DNA of 64,000 bases from positions 4,525,001 to 4,589,000 of the forward strand of contig CP110632.1 in assembly GCA_026210745.1 (NCBI GenBank), written 5' to 3'. Source of the stretch: Exobasidium rhododendri. Taxonomy: Eukaryota > Basidiomycota > Exobasidiomycetes > Exobasidiales > Exobasidiaceae. Made by a program: the position numbers and the translations under genes. The notes beneath the pieces are model-generated. The model was not told the DNA's origin and searched no databases. It saw nothing but the letters and a program-made list of their open reading frames with translations. Positions 53,104-64,000 of this stretch are shown one piece after another (the stretch's first letter is position 1; every line of letters starts with the position of its first letter).

Positions 53104-56100
53104 TCACCGCTTCTTGTACTTGTCCTCTTCCTCTTCCAAGGAGGCCCCCGCAAGCTCTCGTTGAATACCCTGCAGCGTCTTGCCCACTGCTCCCGTTGCG
53201 CCTACTGCACCTTTGAGAAGCGCAATCGGAACTGCTCTCACCACAGGTCGGCTTCCACCTTCTCCTGCTCTCCTCTCATACACTTCCATCGGAACGGCGA
53301 GAATCGTCTGAGCTGCTTCATTGAGTCCCTTTGACATGTCTCGTTGAGCTTCATAAAGTGCTTGAAAGAGATTGTCCGGCTGATTGGCATAGCGACTGAT
53401 CCTCGCCATCGTAGCGATCGTGTCGTCGTCACTCTCTTCCGTTAAGCCGCTCTCGTCACTGTCCTCGTCTTCGCCCATCCTTCTCCTACTCCTCTTGTCT
53501 CGACGCGCAGAAATCTTTCCCACACCGGCACTGCTCTCTTCGCCTCCTCTGCCTGCGAGAGCTGTCTCCGCCTGCTCCAGGATGACTTGCGTTCCCGTCG
53601 CCAGGCGAGCACCAATCCTGGCCGCTTCCATCATCGTGCTCTTCACAAAGCTCTTCGCCCCCGCCTGCAGTCCCTTGGCAATCCTGCCATCTCTCTGGTA
53701 TTGTTCGATTGGCAGTAGTATCAGATCGGCCATACCATTTCCTACATTGACCAGGCTCCTGATAGGTGCAATCCCACTCAAGACGTCGGCGATCTGGTTG
53801 CTCTTGATGTCTGGCGTCCATATGTCTTGCAAGGTGTCCCCAAATCGAGCCCAGCCGTTGATGCCCCGTACTGTGACATGCCTCAACGTCATTTCACTGC
53901 CTTCAAAATTGAAAAAATTCATCAGCTCAATCGTCTTCCCTTCTCGCAGCAAGTTGTAATCCACTCGTTTCGGTTTATAGTCCAATTTCAAGCGGATAGG
54001 GAAGATTTCAGCGTGCTGGATAAAGGGCCGCTTTGACGCAGGCTTCGCTGGTTGCAGCGTCGAGTTGGGTGACTGGAATGCCGCAAATTTCTTCAAAAAA
54101 TCGAGTGCGTCCTGATCTACGTGCAGCCGAATCGGCGAAATCTTGGCTCGACATCGAACTTCCGTCTCGACGCTTTCACTGCTGGGGCGCACGTTGATCA
54201 GCTCCACCTTGATCATATCTCTGACGTTACGCGAGAGGAGAGAGTGCGACGGCGCCATCTCGGTCAAGAACGTGTGCCAGGTTGATGTTTTGATGTTGTC
54301 CAGTATCTGCAGTGACTTGCTCTGGAACAGCAAGCGAGAGGCAAGCAATTCCGTGGCAGCATACTGATCGATCTCCATCGTTATCCCCTTTAACTCCACG
54401 TCGATGAGTGACTTTTTGGATCGCATCAGCTTGCTTCTTTTGCGCTTCTGCTGTTGCATCGAGGGGATATGATCGGTCCGACCAGGTATGAACTGCTTCC
54501 ATGTACTCGCAGAAGAGGCAGTCTCGCTTTGATCACCCATTTCCTCGTCCATAGCCTGCAGCATCTCGCCTGCTTGCATATCGCTCACTGCGACACCCTG
54601 TGGGAGAGGAATGTGGACCGAGTCCATCAGCGATGCAGTCGCCTCCTCAACGCTGTCGTCCGGCTTTTGTCCTTGGTCCATCATTTGCTTGATCTTCAGC
54701 AGCCGCTTCCTCACCCGCTTTGCCTCCTCTTCCACATAACTTCGAGTGGAGATGCAGTCGTACCCAGCAAACAAGCGCAACGTCACATCGCAACCTTCCA
54801 CCTTCACTCGCAAGGATGGAGCCGTCCCGGGAATGGTAGACCTTGACGCAGCACCGTTACCATTCTTGGAGATGTTGGAAAAGTAGTTTAATTTTGGTGC
54901 AATGCCTCTCCCATCAAGCAGTCGAATAGTCACCGCTTCGGTCTGCAGTATCACGTCCGCTGCTTGGCTTGACAGTAAAGGGGATGCATCTTCACCCTCC
55001 CCCCTCGTGGTGTCTTGCTCTGCATCGGTCTGTTCTGCCCTCTCCTTTGACCATGTTGCATCGCTCCGTAGGTATTCGTGGTTCCTCGGCACATCGTCGT
55101 CCAAGAAATCTGGCAGAGAAGAAACCGACTTTGCTTGACGAAAAGCGTCCTGATCCAAACTGGCGAGCAGATCGACGTCTTCCACTTCCGATCCACCGCC
55201 CTCCTGCCGCTTTGTTTTTCCTTCATCCTCGCTCTCTGGCATAAGATTACTGGACAGCTCGCTGATAACTTGAGCAGTGTCTGCGCATGCAAACACCTCT
55301 AGCGTCGCCTTCGTCGCCTTGATGTCTACCTCTGGTCTTGTAAGCGAACTGATCACTACGGCTACAGCAACCTCGCTCACGAAGGCAAGTTTCACAAAGG
55401 AGCAATTGCCCCAGTACTCTTGCAAATTTCTCGACTTCACCTTGCGATCCTGGACTGCCGCTTCCTCCAAGTTCTTCTCCGTGATGAACACGTAGGACTG
55501 CTTCAAGGTGCTCCGAATTGTCGTCTGGTGTGCATCTGGCATCAACTTTGTCTTTAGGCCAAAGTCACCGACCAGCAGAACGGCTCGGGCTTCACACGAC
55601 ACAGGCGCGACACAACACGACACATCTCGAAGTCTTACCGACAGTCGAGTCACTTCATTAGGCTCTACATGCTCGAAAGCGCCATCGGGCGATCTCGTGA
55701 AGTGAATCAGTTCCTCGAGAAGCGACGTATCCCCATTGAAGGTGACGGTGAAGCCTTGCAGGAGAACTTCAGACTTGGACTCCTTGTACGTCGTATCTGA
55801 ATCCGGCGTCGACAGTAATTGGGTGGACAGCATCGGAAGAACAGCCCTCGAGAGAGACTGCTCCAGCGTCCTCGAAAGCATGTTTAATGTGTGGCCGGAG
55901 ATCGTCTCATCGTCGATGGAGAAGCTCAAAATATTCAGATCAACCAACGTCGATCGAATGTCATGCTTTGTGTCGATGAATAATTTCAGCTCGGAAGCGG
56001 AAAGACAGAGTAGGCGATCCTCGTGCTTGCTTTGCCGTTTGGGAATACTGAGTGCAACGTGCGTCTCGCTCACACAGAGCGAAAAGGCCGGCACAGTATC

Positions 56101-59018
56101 ACTCTTCCGCTGTAGTTCCATAGACGCAGAACTGGCAGACAGACCAGAGATGCTGTGGCGAGTACCGAAGAATCGACTCCCGAGAATCTTGAGGGCATCC
56201 GTCGCGCTCTCGGTGCCAGCGTCTTCTTCTTCCAGGCTTTGCTCCTTTCCTAGGTTAGACGACCAGAGGCTGAAGTCGTCTGCTATCAACTCCAGACCAT
56301 CCAACAGCCTCTTCGAAAGTCGAACACTCAGCGAAGGCAGTCGACAGTCGACAAACGATCGCGGTGGACTATTGCGGCTACTGCTGTCGACCTCTCTCAT
56401 CAGCTTCAGTCGAGGCGACAGAGGCGTCTCCTCGCTTTCGTCTGTGGTGAACATGCCGAGGACAGCAAAATTTGCCGCTCGCTGGCTATCCATTTCCTTG
56501 TAGAAAAACGTCACCTGGTCCAAGCTACAGATTGCCGCTTCCTCTTCTTGTCTGATGTGCCAGTTTTGCGGCTTCCTCGGCAGACCAAAGTGTACCTTCG
56601 TCTTTGTCGCTTCGTCCCCTTCTTTACAGCCTAGTCTCACGTTGACGTTCTTTGCGTCGACAAGAACGATCCCAGCCCTGACTTGCAGCCCCAGCTGCCT
56701 CTTCCTTCGAGCTGCATGCCCGGAGAGAAGAGGCTGAGGCGCACTACTTGGAACTCTCAATTCTACTCGAATCAGATCACACTTCAAGTTCATTGACGAC
56801 TGTGATGCTGTGTAGTTCGCCTTGCTGATATCGTGCGTAGACAATTGGTGAAGTGTCTCGAATGATGAAGTCATGCCAGTTTGCACACTACCCGTCAAGT
56901 CGGTTCGTGCGCTCTTGCCCAACGACTTCAGTAGGGGAAGGACTCGATCTACGGTGGACAAGTCGATGAAGAGGTGCAGAGGTGCTGAGTAGACTTGCAC
57001 GTCAGAGTCGACATTCACCTTGGCAGAAAGGATAGGGGCATGCTCTTGCACCGCTGTGGCACAGGAGGAAGCACGACGATTCTTGGGGCGGATCTTCCAG
57101 CCTCGTTCGCCATATCCTGCCCTCCAGTAAGGCCCCATCTTGGTATTATTCCCCGCGTCACCAGTAGAGGGAGCCCCAGACGATTGTCGCCAGTCAATGG
57201 CATCAATTTGGATGTCCTCTACTTTCACTTCGGGCCTCAGAGGTAAGCCTGATCTAACTGCCGCACTCTTGATAGAGTTATACTGATGAACAAGGTTATG
57301 ATCGAACAGGATCAGAGGTATCGTGCTCGCTACGTGAGGTCGTCCTTCTGTGAGGTTCAGCGAGATGTGCTCATACAAGGAGGCATCGTTTACCTGCACC
57401 GAAGCAGACGTCTCGAGCCCAGAGTTGGCAAGTCGGCACTGTATTCCTTGCACTCGAAGACGCAGATGTCCTATTTCGGGATGCACCTTGTTTGGTCTAG
57501 CCCAGTAATTCGGCAACGATTGCAAGTACAAGATATGCTGAGAGGCTGTTAATGTATCCGGGCTTTCGTACGCGCACACCAGATCCAGACCGTTGAAGTT
57601 GATCGTAGTCACAAGTTCCGACTGCGCTTCCGATCTTCGTATCTTTGGTGGGGGCGTCAAGTCGACGGATTCCCTCCCTCCCCATCGTGAGGCAACGATG
57701 CAATTGTCGAAGAACTGGAGAAGTGAGCATGTCGAAGCAGGTGTGAGGAAGCTGACAACATTTCCCACTTCGATGCCTAGGAAGAGATCTACCGATGCAA
57801 CTTTGGCATCATCGTCTTGCTCTTTAGCGATCTGCTTGGAAGCAGTAAAGCGAATATTAATGTGCTCCCCATCCACTTTGAGAAGGAGCTGATCGGAAGC
57901 GAGTGACGTCTCTTCAGGTTCCTTTCCTTGTTTCAATGCTTGGAACGCTCCAACACCTTCCTCCTCCTCTTCGCCTCCCAGTGCACTTGCATATAGAGAT
58001 GCCCCTCCTGAAAAGGCGGTATGCACCGAATCTTCTCCTATCTGACTCGACCGAAGATCAGAAATTGCATGACTCATGGCCATATAGCTCGAGTCTGGTT
58101 CGCCGTCATCATCATCGTCATCATCATCATCGTCATCATCATCATCGTCGTCATGATGGAGGATCTTCTCCCGCTGCATACCATCGTTATCACCGCTACA
58201 TAGATAGAGAGATAAGCCCTGCACTGTCGCCGTTCGTACGAGCTCTTGGACGACATCGCCAGCAGTGGATGGAGTCGTACTGGCCTGGATCTGCTCGATG
58301 CGAAGCTGTAATTCGGGAGATGTGTCTTTATCGTGTCGCAATCGAATACAAAGGTCGTTTGCCGATATCTTGAGTCTAGCGAGGAGCCCTTCCACAGCAG
58401 CCGCCGTGAACGACTTTGCTTCCTTGCCTTTGTTCCCTGGGGTATCTGTCTCTTCTATCATGGATGCCTGTATTGACTCCTCTAGTTCGACTCCTTCCAG
58501 GTCTTCATGCATTGCCTCTTCGGCGACGCTTATCATTGAATCGGCTAGACCATCCCCTGACCTCTCCTTTCCTGCATGATCGACCATGAAACAAAGAGAT
58601 AGTTCGCTGATGCTTATGATGAGATCTCCTGCCTTGAGATTGGACCACGGAAGCTGAATGGAGATGCAGCCGACCAGGCCAGAGTCTAGTCTGCAAGGCA
58701 GATTCGGCATGAGCGCAGTGATGGCCTGCATAGAGAGAGAGAGAGCATATTTCAGCGATCTGGTTTGCTCAATACAACATTCACACAATGTCAGAGACCT
58801 ACCTTTGCATCCAAGTGCACCCCCCGCACCTCGATCTTGCCACCCTGTATTCCGCCATCAATTTGATCAAGATTAAGGTCATTGTCCAAGATAAGATGAC
58901 CAAGCGTCCTCTTTAGTACGTAGAAGAGCACTCTTCTCTGTATCGCTGATGTAAAGGCATCTGCCGCTAGTTGAGGCAATCGCCAATTGTTGAGTACAGA
59001 GGGCAGGTATGAAAACAT
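53104..59018 (-). CDS. ATG2: Autophagy lipid-transfer protein Atg2
   Basis: Rod-shaped bridge protein that moves phospholipids from the ER to the growing phagophore, acting with Atg9 and Atg18. The protein is 1945 aa from exons 58803-59018 and 53104-58725; the 77-nt intron is phase 0 and joins HLDAK to AITALMPNLP. The N-terminal chorein-type lipid-transfer region has SAIQRRVLFYVLKRTLGHLI, LDQIDGGIQGGKIEVRGVHL and LDSGLVGCISIQLPWSNL. The C-terminal ATG2 block, about residues 1685-1800, is highly characteristic: VRGINGWARFGDTLQDIWTP, DIKSNQIADVLSGIAPIRSL and VNVGNGMADLILLPIEQY, then DGRIAKGLQAGAKSFVKST. The tail is acidic then charged. A 16-residue Asp run sits near residue 263. Length is similar to other fungal Atg2 proteins (1600-2200 aa). 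ATG8 is on the same strand 23 kb away. Confidence 0.93.
58105..58152 (-). repeat. (GAT/GAC)16 trinucleotide repeat coding poly-Asp in ATG2
   Basis: Sixteen consecutive Asp codons, mostly GAT with interspersed GAC, in the first exon-2 quarter of ATG2. Mixed codons make it less slippery than a pure repeat. It lies in an acidic, probably disordered loop of the rod. Confidence 0.93.
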
Positions 59019-60032
59019 GGTGACTCAGGACCTTACGCTCTGCAATAGATCGTTGTGCCCCCTTTCGTTCACTACATCCATGTCGTTCCCTAAGAGCTTA
59101 CTCTAGCAGCGGCACAAGATGATGAAGCGAGAGGGTGGCGTCCGACTGCGATCGTTTGCGGAAATGCTCTGCTTTGACCTTGTACTGGATGGCTTTATCG
59201 ATAAAAGACACAGGACATTTAGACTCAGTCGCACTTTAAAGGAGGGTTAGGACACCCCACGCTTGGTTGTGCCTCCACTACTTGAATTAGGCTTAGTCCC
59301 CCTTTCGATTTCAACGATTGTCACTTAGTAGCTACTTCTCAAGGCAAGAGTACGAAACTAAGTCGTTCGAGTCAGTGGCACAAGCGATGCCACAGTGTCA
59401 TAATCTCGTCTCTTTAATTGAGTCAAGTGGCTCTCTCTCGGATGCAGTCATGTACACACATGTCAGGCGACCCTGAGGCTCCCATATTTTGAAGGTCATC
59501 CATCACACTAGCAAGGAGAGGCAATTTTAGGCCCCTTCAAGGCCCACGCCCAAGCCTCCGACGCGTCGGGCCAAAGGCCCTCCTCCCCTCTCCTCTCCTC
59601 CTCTTCAAGTAGTACATTTTCATTTGCAAGCATCGCAGGATCTTTCTCCTCTTGTTCCCCAGACTTCGTCTTCGTTGCTTCCCTATTCACTCCACTCATC
59701 GTATTTCTCGACCAGTCGCACTCGCCCTCCTCCGTCCTCACATTCTTTTATCCTCACTTTTCATCTGCAGCCTGTAAGCCGACTCGCAAATCCTCACGCC
59801 TGACACTTCCGAAGAGCTGGCAATCCCCCCTTTCACACGATCTTCTTACCGACCAATACCCCTCCAATCTCGACGAACCAAAGAAGGTCACGCTTGGCAA
59901 CAATCTGGACATAATTATTATAGTCAGATAATCCTACGATATATTGCTCACACTCATTCCTGATTGTGCAACGTACACCCTCCCCAATCAACTTTCTGCA
60001 CCCTTCAACTTCAACTCTGGCAGCTCAATAAG
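59019..60032. other. Divergent promoter region of ATG2 and the ARF6-type gene
   Basis: About 1 kb holding both upstream regions. A GGCCC-rich stretch lies at about 59530-59580 and the last 200 bp before 60033 are pyrimidine-rich. ATAATTATTATAG near 59911 is AT-rich. Short open frames show no motif. Confidence 0.45.
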
Positions 60033-60899
<867 letters not shown>

Positions 60900-62175
60900 T
60901 TAGAAGCGGTCTTATGTGATCGTTTTGGTCAGCTCAGTGATCAACGCGAATGGCCACTTGATAAGATTCATCAAGGAAGGAGGAGGGGAGTGCGCCATTG
61001 GCAATTGTCCACCGACGTCACCGCAAGGTCATCAATTTTCATAGGCTTGAGAGGAGTGACATTTATACTGCTGGCCTTTGTTAAATTTGTCCTAGCTCTA
61101 CTTTCTCATCTCCGCTTTTCCCCCTTCCTTCGTCGTTGTATAGTGTCTGGACCGCTTCTCTTCTCTCCATGTCATGCTCTACTTTTAGCCAAGCTCACCG
61201 GCAATATACCATTTCTTTTTTCGCCTTCGCAAGCGACCCTCGCTCTTCTTTACGTTGCCTTCTCCTTCTTTTCGTGCTTGCCCTTGGACGACTGACTGCC
61301 GTAGTGGGTAGGTCCGTCTGTCAGCACTAGCGTGGGCTGCAGAGAGCTCAGAGGCGCGCGTCTCTCGTTGGAATCTCACCCTCTACAACTGCTTTGACTT
61401 TCCACCCGCTCAATCTTTTCGTCGCTTCTCTATCCTCGCCTTTTCTTTCTTCTCAAGACGCCAGGCTCCTCCTCTACGACCTATCGGAGGAACCTCTCTC
61501 TTTCCCGGACTATATTGTATAACTCAGGTCATCGAGGAGAGTACGGGTGGAAGAGACGACTTGTGCATTCACTTGGTTGAGTGCAGTGACCTTGCAGAAC
61601 AACAAGCGACACTGGAGAAGAATCCGCCTTCATTTCGCTCCAGTCTCCCTCCTACTGCAATCTCTCAACTTTTGATGACAAGGAGTACATTGTGACAAAC
61701 AAGACTATTAAGCTGGTCTGTCCCTCCCATCTCGACTTCTTCACTCAAGCATTGCACATTTTCTCGTCACTATACTCACCGATCCTTGGATGCATACATT
61801 CCTCTTTCCTGCTCCTCACTTTGCAACGATCTTGTCCAGTAGATTTGATCACTCCTCGTTAATTGTGAGTAGAGGAGATCCCAGTGTGCGACGATGAGAC
61901 CGTATCTTACCATGGTAGCTCCTCTTTACAGTCTCCTCAACTCTGTTAAAAACTTCCTTTACACGAACGCAGCTTCTCCGGGGAAAGCTGGGTCAGAAGG
62001 TGAAGAGGTCACCTCTTCACGTACAAGTAGGTGAGTGCAAGCGTATTGTGTATTTAGCAATCATTTTCTGATTCGAGTTCTCTTTCCAGACTCAGATACT
62101 ATACAACAGTTAACTTGCCTGCCTCACTCCTTCGAGTCTGGTCGGTAGCAGCACCCACAAGTAGGGTCACCGATC
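60900..62175. other. Long spacer and probable NOT1 leader
   Basis: A 1.3-kb stretch, strongly pyrimidine-rich from 61070 to 61860. A consensus intron (GTGAGT...TTTCCAG, 62031-62089, 59 nt) lies in the probable 5' leader of NOT1. An upstream ATG at 61894 is described separately. No protein gene is supported in the rest. Confidence 0.5.
61894..62030 (+). promoter_or_regulatory. Possible upstream open reading frame before NOT1
   Basis: An ATG at 61894 opens 45 full codons up to the donor at 62031. If the intron 62031-62089 is kept, the frame stops at a TGA at 62032-62034. If it is removed, the frame continues out of phase with NOT1 and ends at a TAA at 62289-62291, past the NOT1 ATG at 62176. 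Whether the transcript includes this ATG is unknown. Confidence 0.35.
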
Positions 62176-64000
62176 ATGATGCATGGCAATCCCCCCTTTG
62201 CGGGTGGGGGGGATATCCGCTCCAATTCAGCTGCTGTATTGGATTCAGCTCTGGATGCTTTACGGGGAGAGCAGTACGATCTTTCGCATAATCATTTGAC
62301 CAATTTCCTGGTTAGCCTTCTCTCCGATAATCCACCGGACAATTCTTTACTGGAACAAAAAGATCGTCGACGTTTAATCCGAGCGATTCTGGATCGAGTG
62401 AGCATTGACGCCTACACACAAGTGCTACACCATGCTTTGCCCAATTTAAGGTAAGTGTTGAAAAGCTACGTTGAGTCGAGAGTGTCGCTGTAGTATTGAG
62501 CCTCACCATACACCTTCCTATTCGTAGACTCCTTCCCAATAAGAGCATCGCTTCTTTCCTAACCGACTTGGGTCCAGATGGTCTGCCTAATGTGGAAGTC
62601 GCTCGTGCTATCCTTGCCCGTTTTGGTCTTACCGAATCCTCGCCTCCGAACGAGCAAGCTATCGCCGAAATCATCGCTGGTCTTCTTTCCGTCAATAGTG
62701 AAACGATCGAAGGAGAAGCGTCCACCAACATGAGTACGCTGGTTCGAGCTTTATTGACCTTTTCTCGTTATGTTTCTTGGGCGAGAATGATCCGGATACT
62801 TGACGAGCCAGAAGGTTTTTCTATTCCCAACAATGTACGATGGGACTCATTGGCTACCCTCCTACTTGCGACTCCGCAGGAAGGTCAAATATCTGCCGTG
62901 ACTGGACTTTGGGGTGCATGGGCTCATCGAAATCGTCAATTACAGATCTTCCATGGTCTCTTATCGTTGGATGGAAACAATTTCACCTTTGCGATGCTTC
63001 CAGGCCGACGAGTCGTTACCGCAGAGGACGCCGCCAATGCAAACCAATCTGTGCGAATGATGGCCTCTACCGTACAGAATAGTACTTGGAATTCCATGGA
63101 CTTGATCGAAACGCTGGCACACATTGCAGAATGGGACGATGGGGAAGTGCAAGCATCCGTCACCAGCATACTGGAAAGGGCAGTGAGCAACAATGCAGAG
63201 CTACTATTGATGGGATTGGTCCAGGTACCTCAACCCTGGAGTTCACTACATCAAAACTTGAGCACAAAACTCCTTTCCATGTTCTTGGCCGGTCATCCAA
63301 ACCATCAACTAGTCTTCTATCGCATTTGGCAAACGAATCGGAACTACCTCTTGGAAGCGTTCCGCAAGTTCTACCTGGAAAACACGATGAATGTGACTCG
63401 AATACTGGATGTAGCGCAAGATTTGAAGATTCTCGACGCTTTATTAGATATTCGGCCTTTTGCCCTAGCGTTGGACTTGGCAGCGCTTGCAGCGAGAAGA
63501 GAGTATCTCAATTTGGACAAGTGGCTTCAAGACAGCATCAACGTACACGGGAACGACTTCATCAGAGCTGCACTGGAGTTTTTGGACAACAAAGTCAAGG
63601 ACGATCTAAGTAGACAAGATCCACAAGCTGATCATACATTCATGCTTCTCACCGTCAATGCCGTTGCCACTTTCCTGAGGGTGCTGCGATCGAACGGTGA
63701 TAGCATGTCTGCGGAAGAGATTGATTACTTTAAAGTGGTGCGCAACCTATGCCTGCAATTACATCCCAGACTGATGAACTTGACACCCGGTTCGGAAGGA
63801 CAAGAACCTGGATTGAACGTGGTGACGTTTACTCAAGACATTCACAAAGAGGTGGATGGATACTATCGTCAAATGTACGCGGAACAGATTACAATCGACG
63901 AATTGGTAGGAATGCTGCAAAGGACCAAAGTGTCTGACGATACAAGGGATCGCCAAATCTTTGCTTGCATGGTGCACACGCTCTTTGACGAATACCGATG
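62176..64000 (+). CDS. NOT1: CCR4-NOT complex scaffold subunit Not1 (3' end cut by window)
   Basis: Scaffold of the CCR4-NOT deadenylase, which shortens mRNA poly(A) tails and affects transcription. The visible part is 583 complete codons plus two bases, from exons 62176-62450 and 62528 to beyond 64000; the join is phase 2 and rebuilds HALPNLRLLPNKS. The start MMHGNPPF is the first ATG in this frame after a stop in the leader. NOT1 N-terminal helical repeats are recognised from LDVAQDLKILDALLDIRPFA followed by LALDLAALAARREYLNLDKW and LQDSINVHGNDF, and from YYRQMYAEQITIDELVGMLQ followed by RQIFACMVHTLFDEYR. No stop codon or clear intron interrupts exon 2 to the window end. Full-length family members exceed 2000 aa, so most of the protein lies outside. 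Confidence 0.93.

Overview
This window is nuclear DNA from a fungus, most likely a basidiomycete. Introns are short (about 55-150 nt), usually begin GTGAGT and end in CAG/TAG, and genes sit close together on both strands. Most products are eukaryotic housekeeping proteins of fungal type. A Hook protein of the Hok1 type and an STE20-like kinase resembling Don3 would fit Ustilaginomycotina, but that placement is inference from general resemblance. I found 21 protein genes, two of them cut by the window edges, and saw no rRNA, tRNA, CRISPR, plasmid or virus.

Layout. 1-13.4 kb: SSF1 (ribosome biogenesis, partial), a C2H2 zinc-finger regulator, a TRI14-like secreted protein, eIF3a (TIF32), and an unrecognised protein with paired CxxC motifs. 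13.4-22 kb: a GCKIII/STE20-like kinase, a Hook dynein adaptor and an AHP1/PRX5-type peroxiredoxin. 22-34.2 kb: a 2065-residue HEAT-repeat protein resembling PP4 regulatory subunit 1, ATG8 with five exons, and the FACT subunit SPT16. 34.9-38 kb: a CxxC/coiled-coil protein related to the one at 12 kb, followed in tandem by a second gene that shares only its C-terminal coiled coil. 38-41.7 kb: CDC37 and mitochondrial uL16m, divergently transcribed, then a possible decayed coiled-coil gene. 41.8-50.2 kb: GLT1, NADH/NADPH-dependent glutamate synthase, interrupted in frame by a 636-residue intein with LAGLIDADG homing-endonuclease motifs. 51-64 kb: a small TMEM256/DUF423 membrane protein, a GH45/expansin-like secreted protein, ATG2, an ARF6-type GTPase, and the 5' part of NOT1.

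The genes do not form a pathway cluster. ATG8 and ATG2 both act in autophagosome formation but lie 23 kb apart among unrelated genes.

The points most worth a second look are three. The GLT1 intein is inserted between 3Fe-4S cluster ligands, has Arg where the penultimate His is usual, and carries a long Ser-rich insertion. The CxxC/coiled-coil family appears to be undescribed and has dispersed and tandem members. The last ATG8 intron splits the Phe codon just before the essential Gly.

Exon boundaries were worked out by hand from splice consensus, reading-frame continuity and remembered family sequences. Every complete spliced gene has a length divisible by three. No alignment, domain search or expression data was available.
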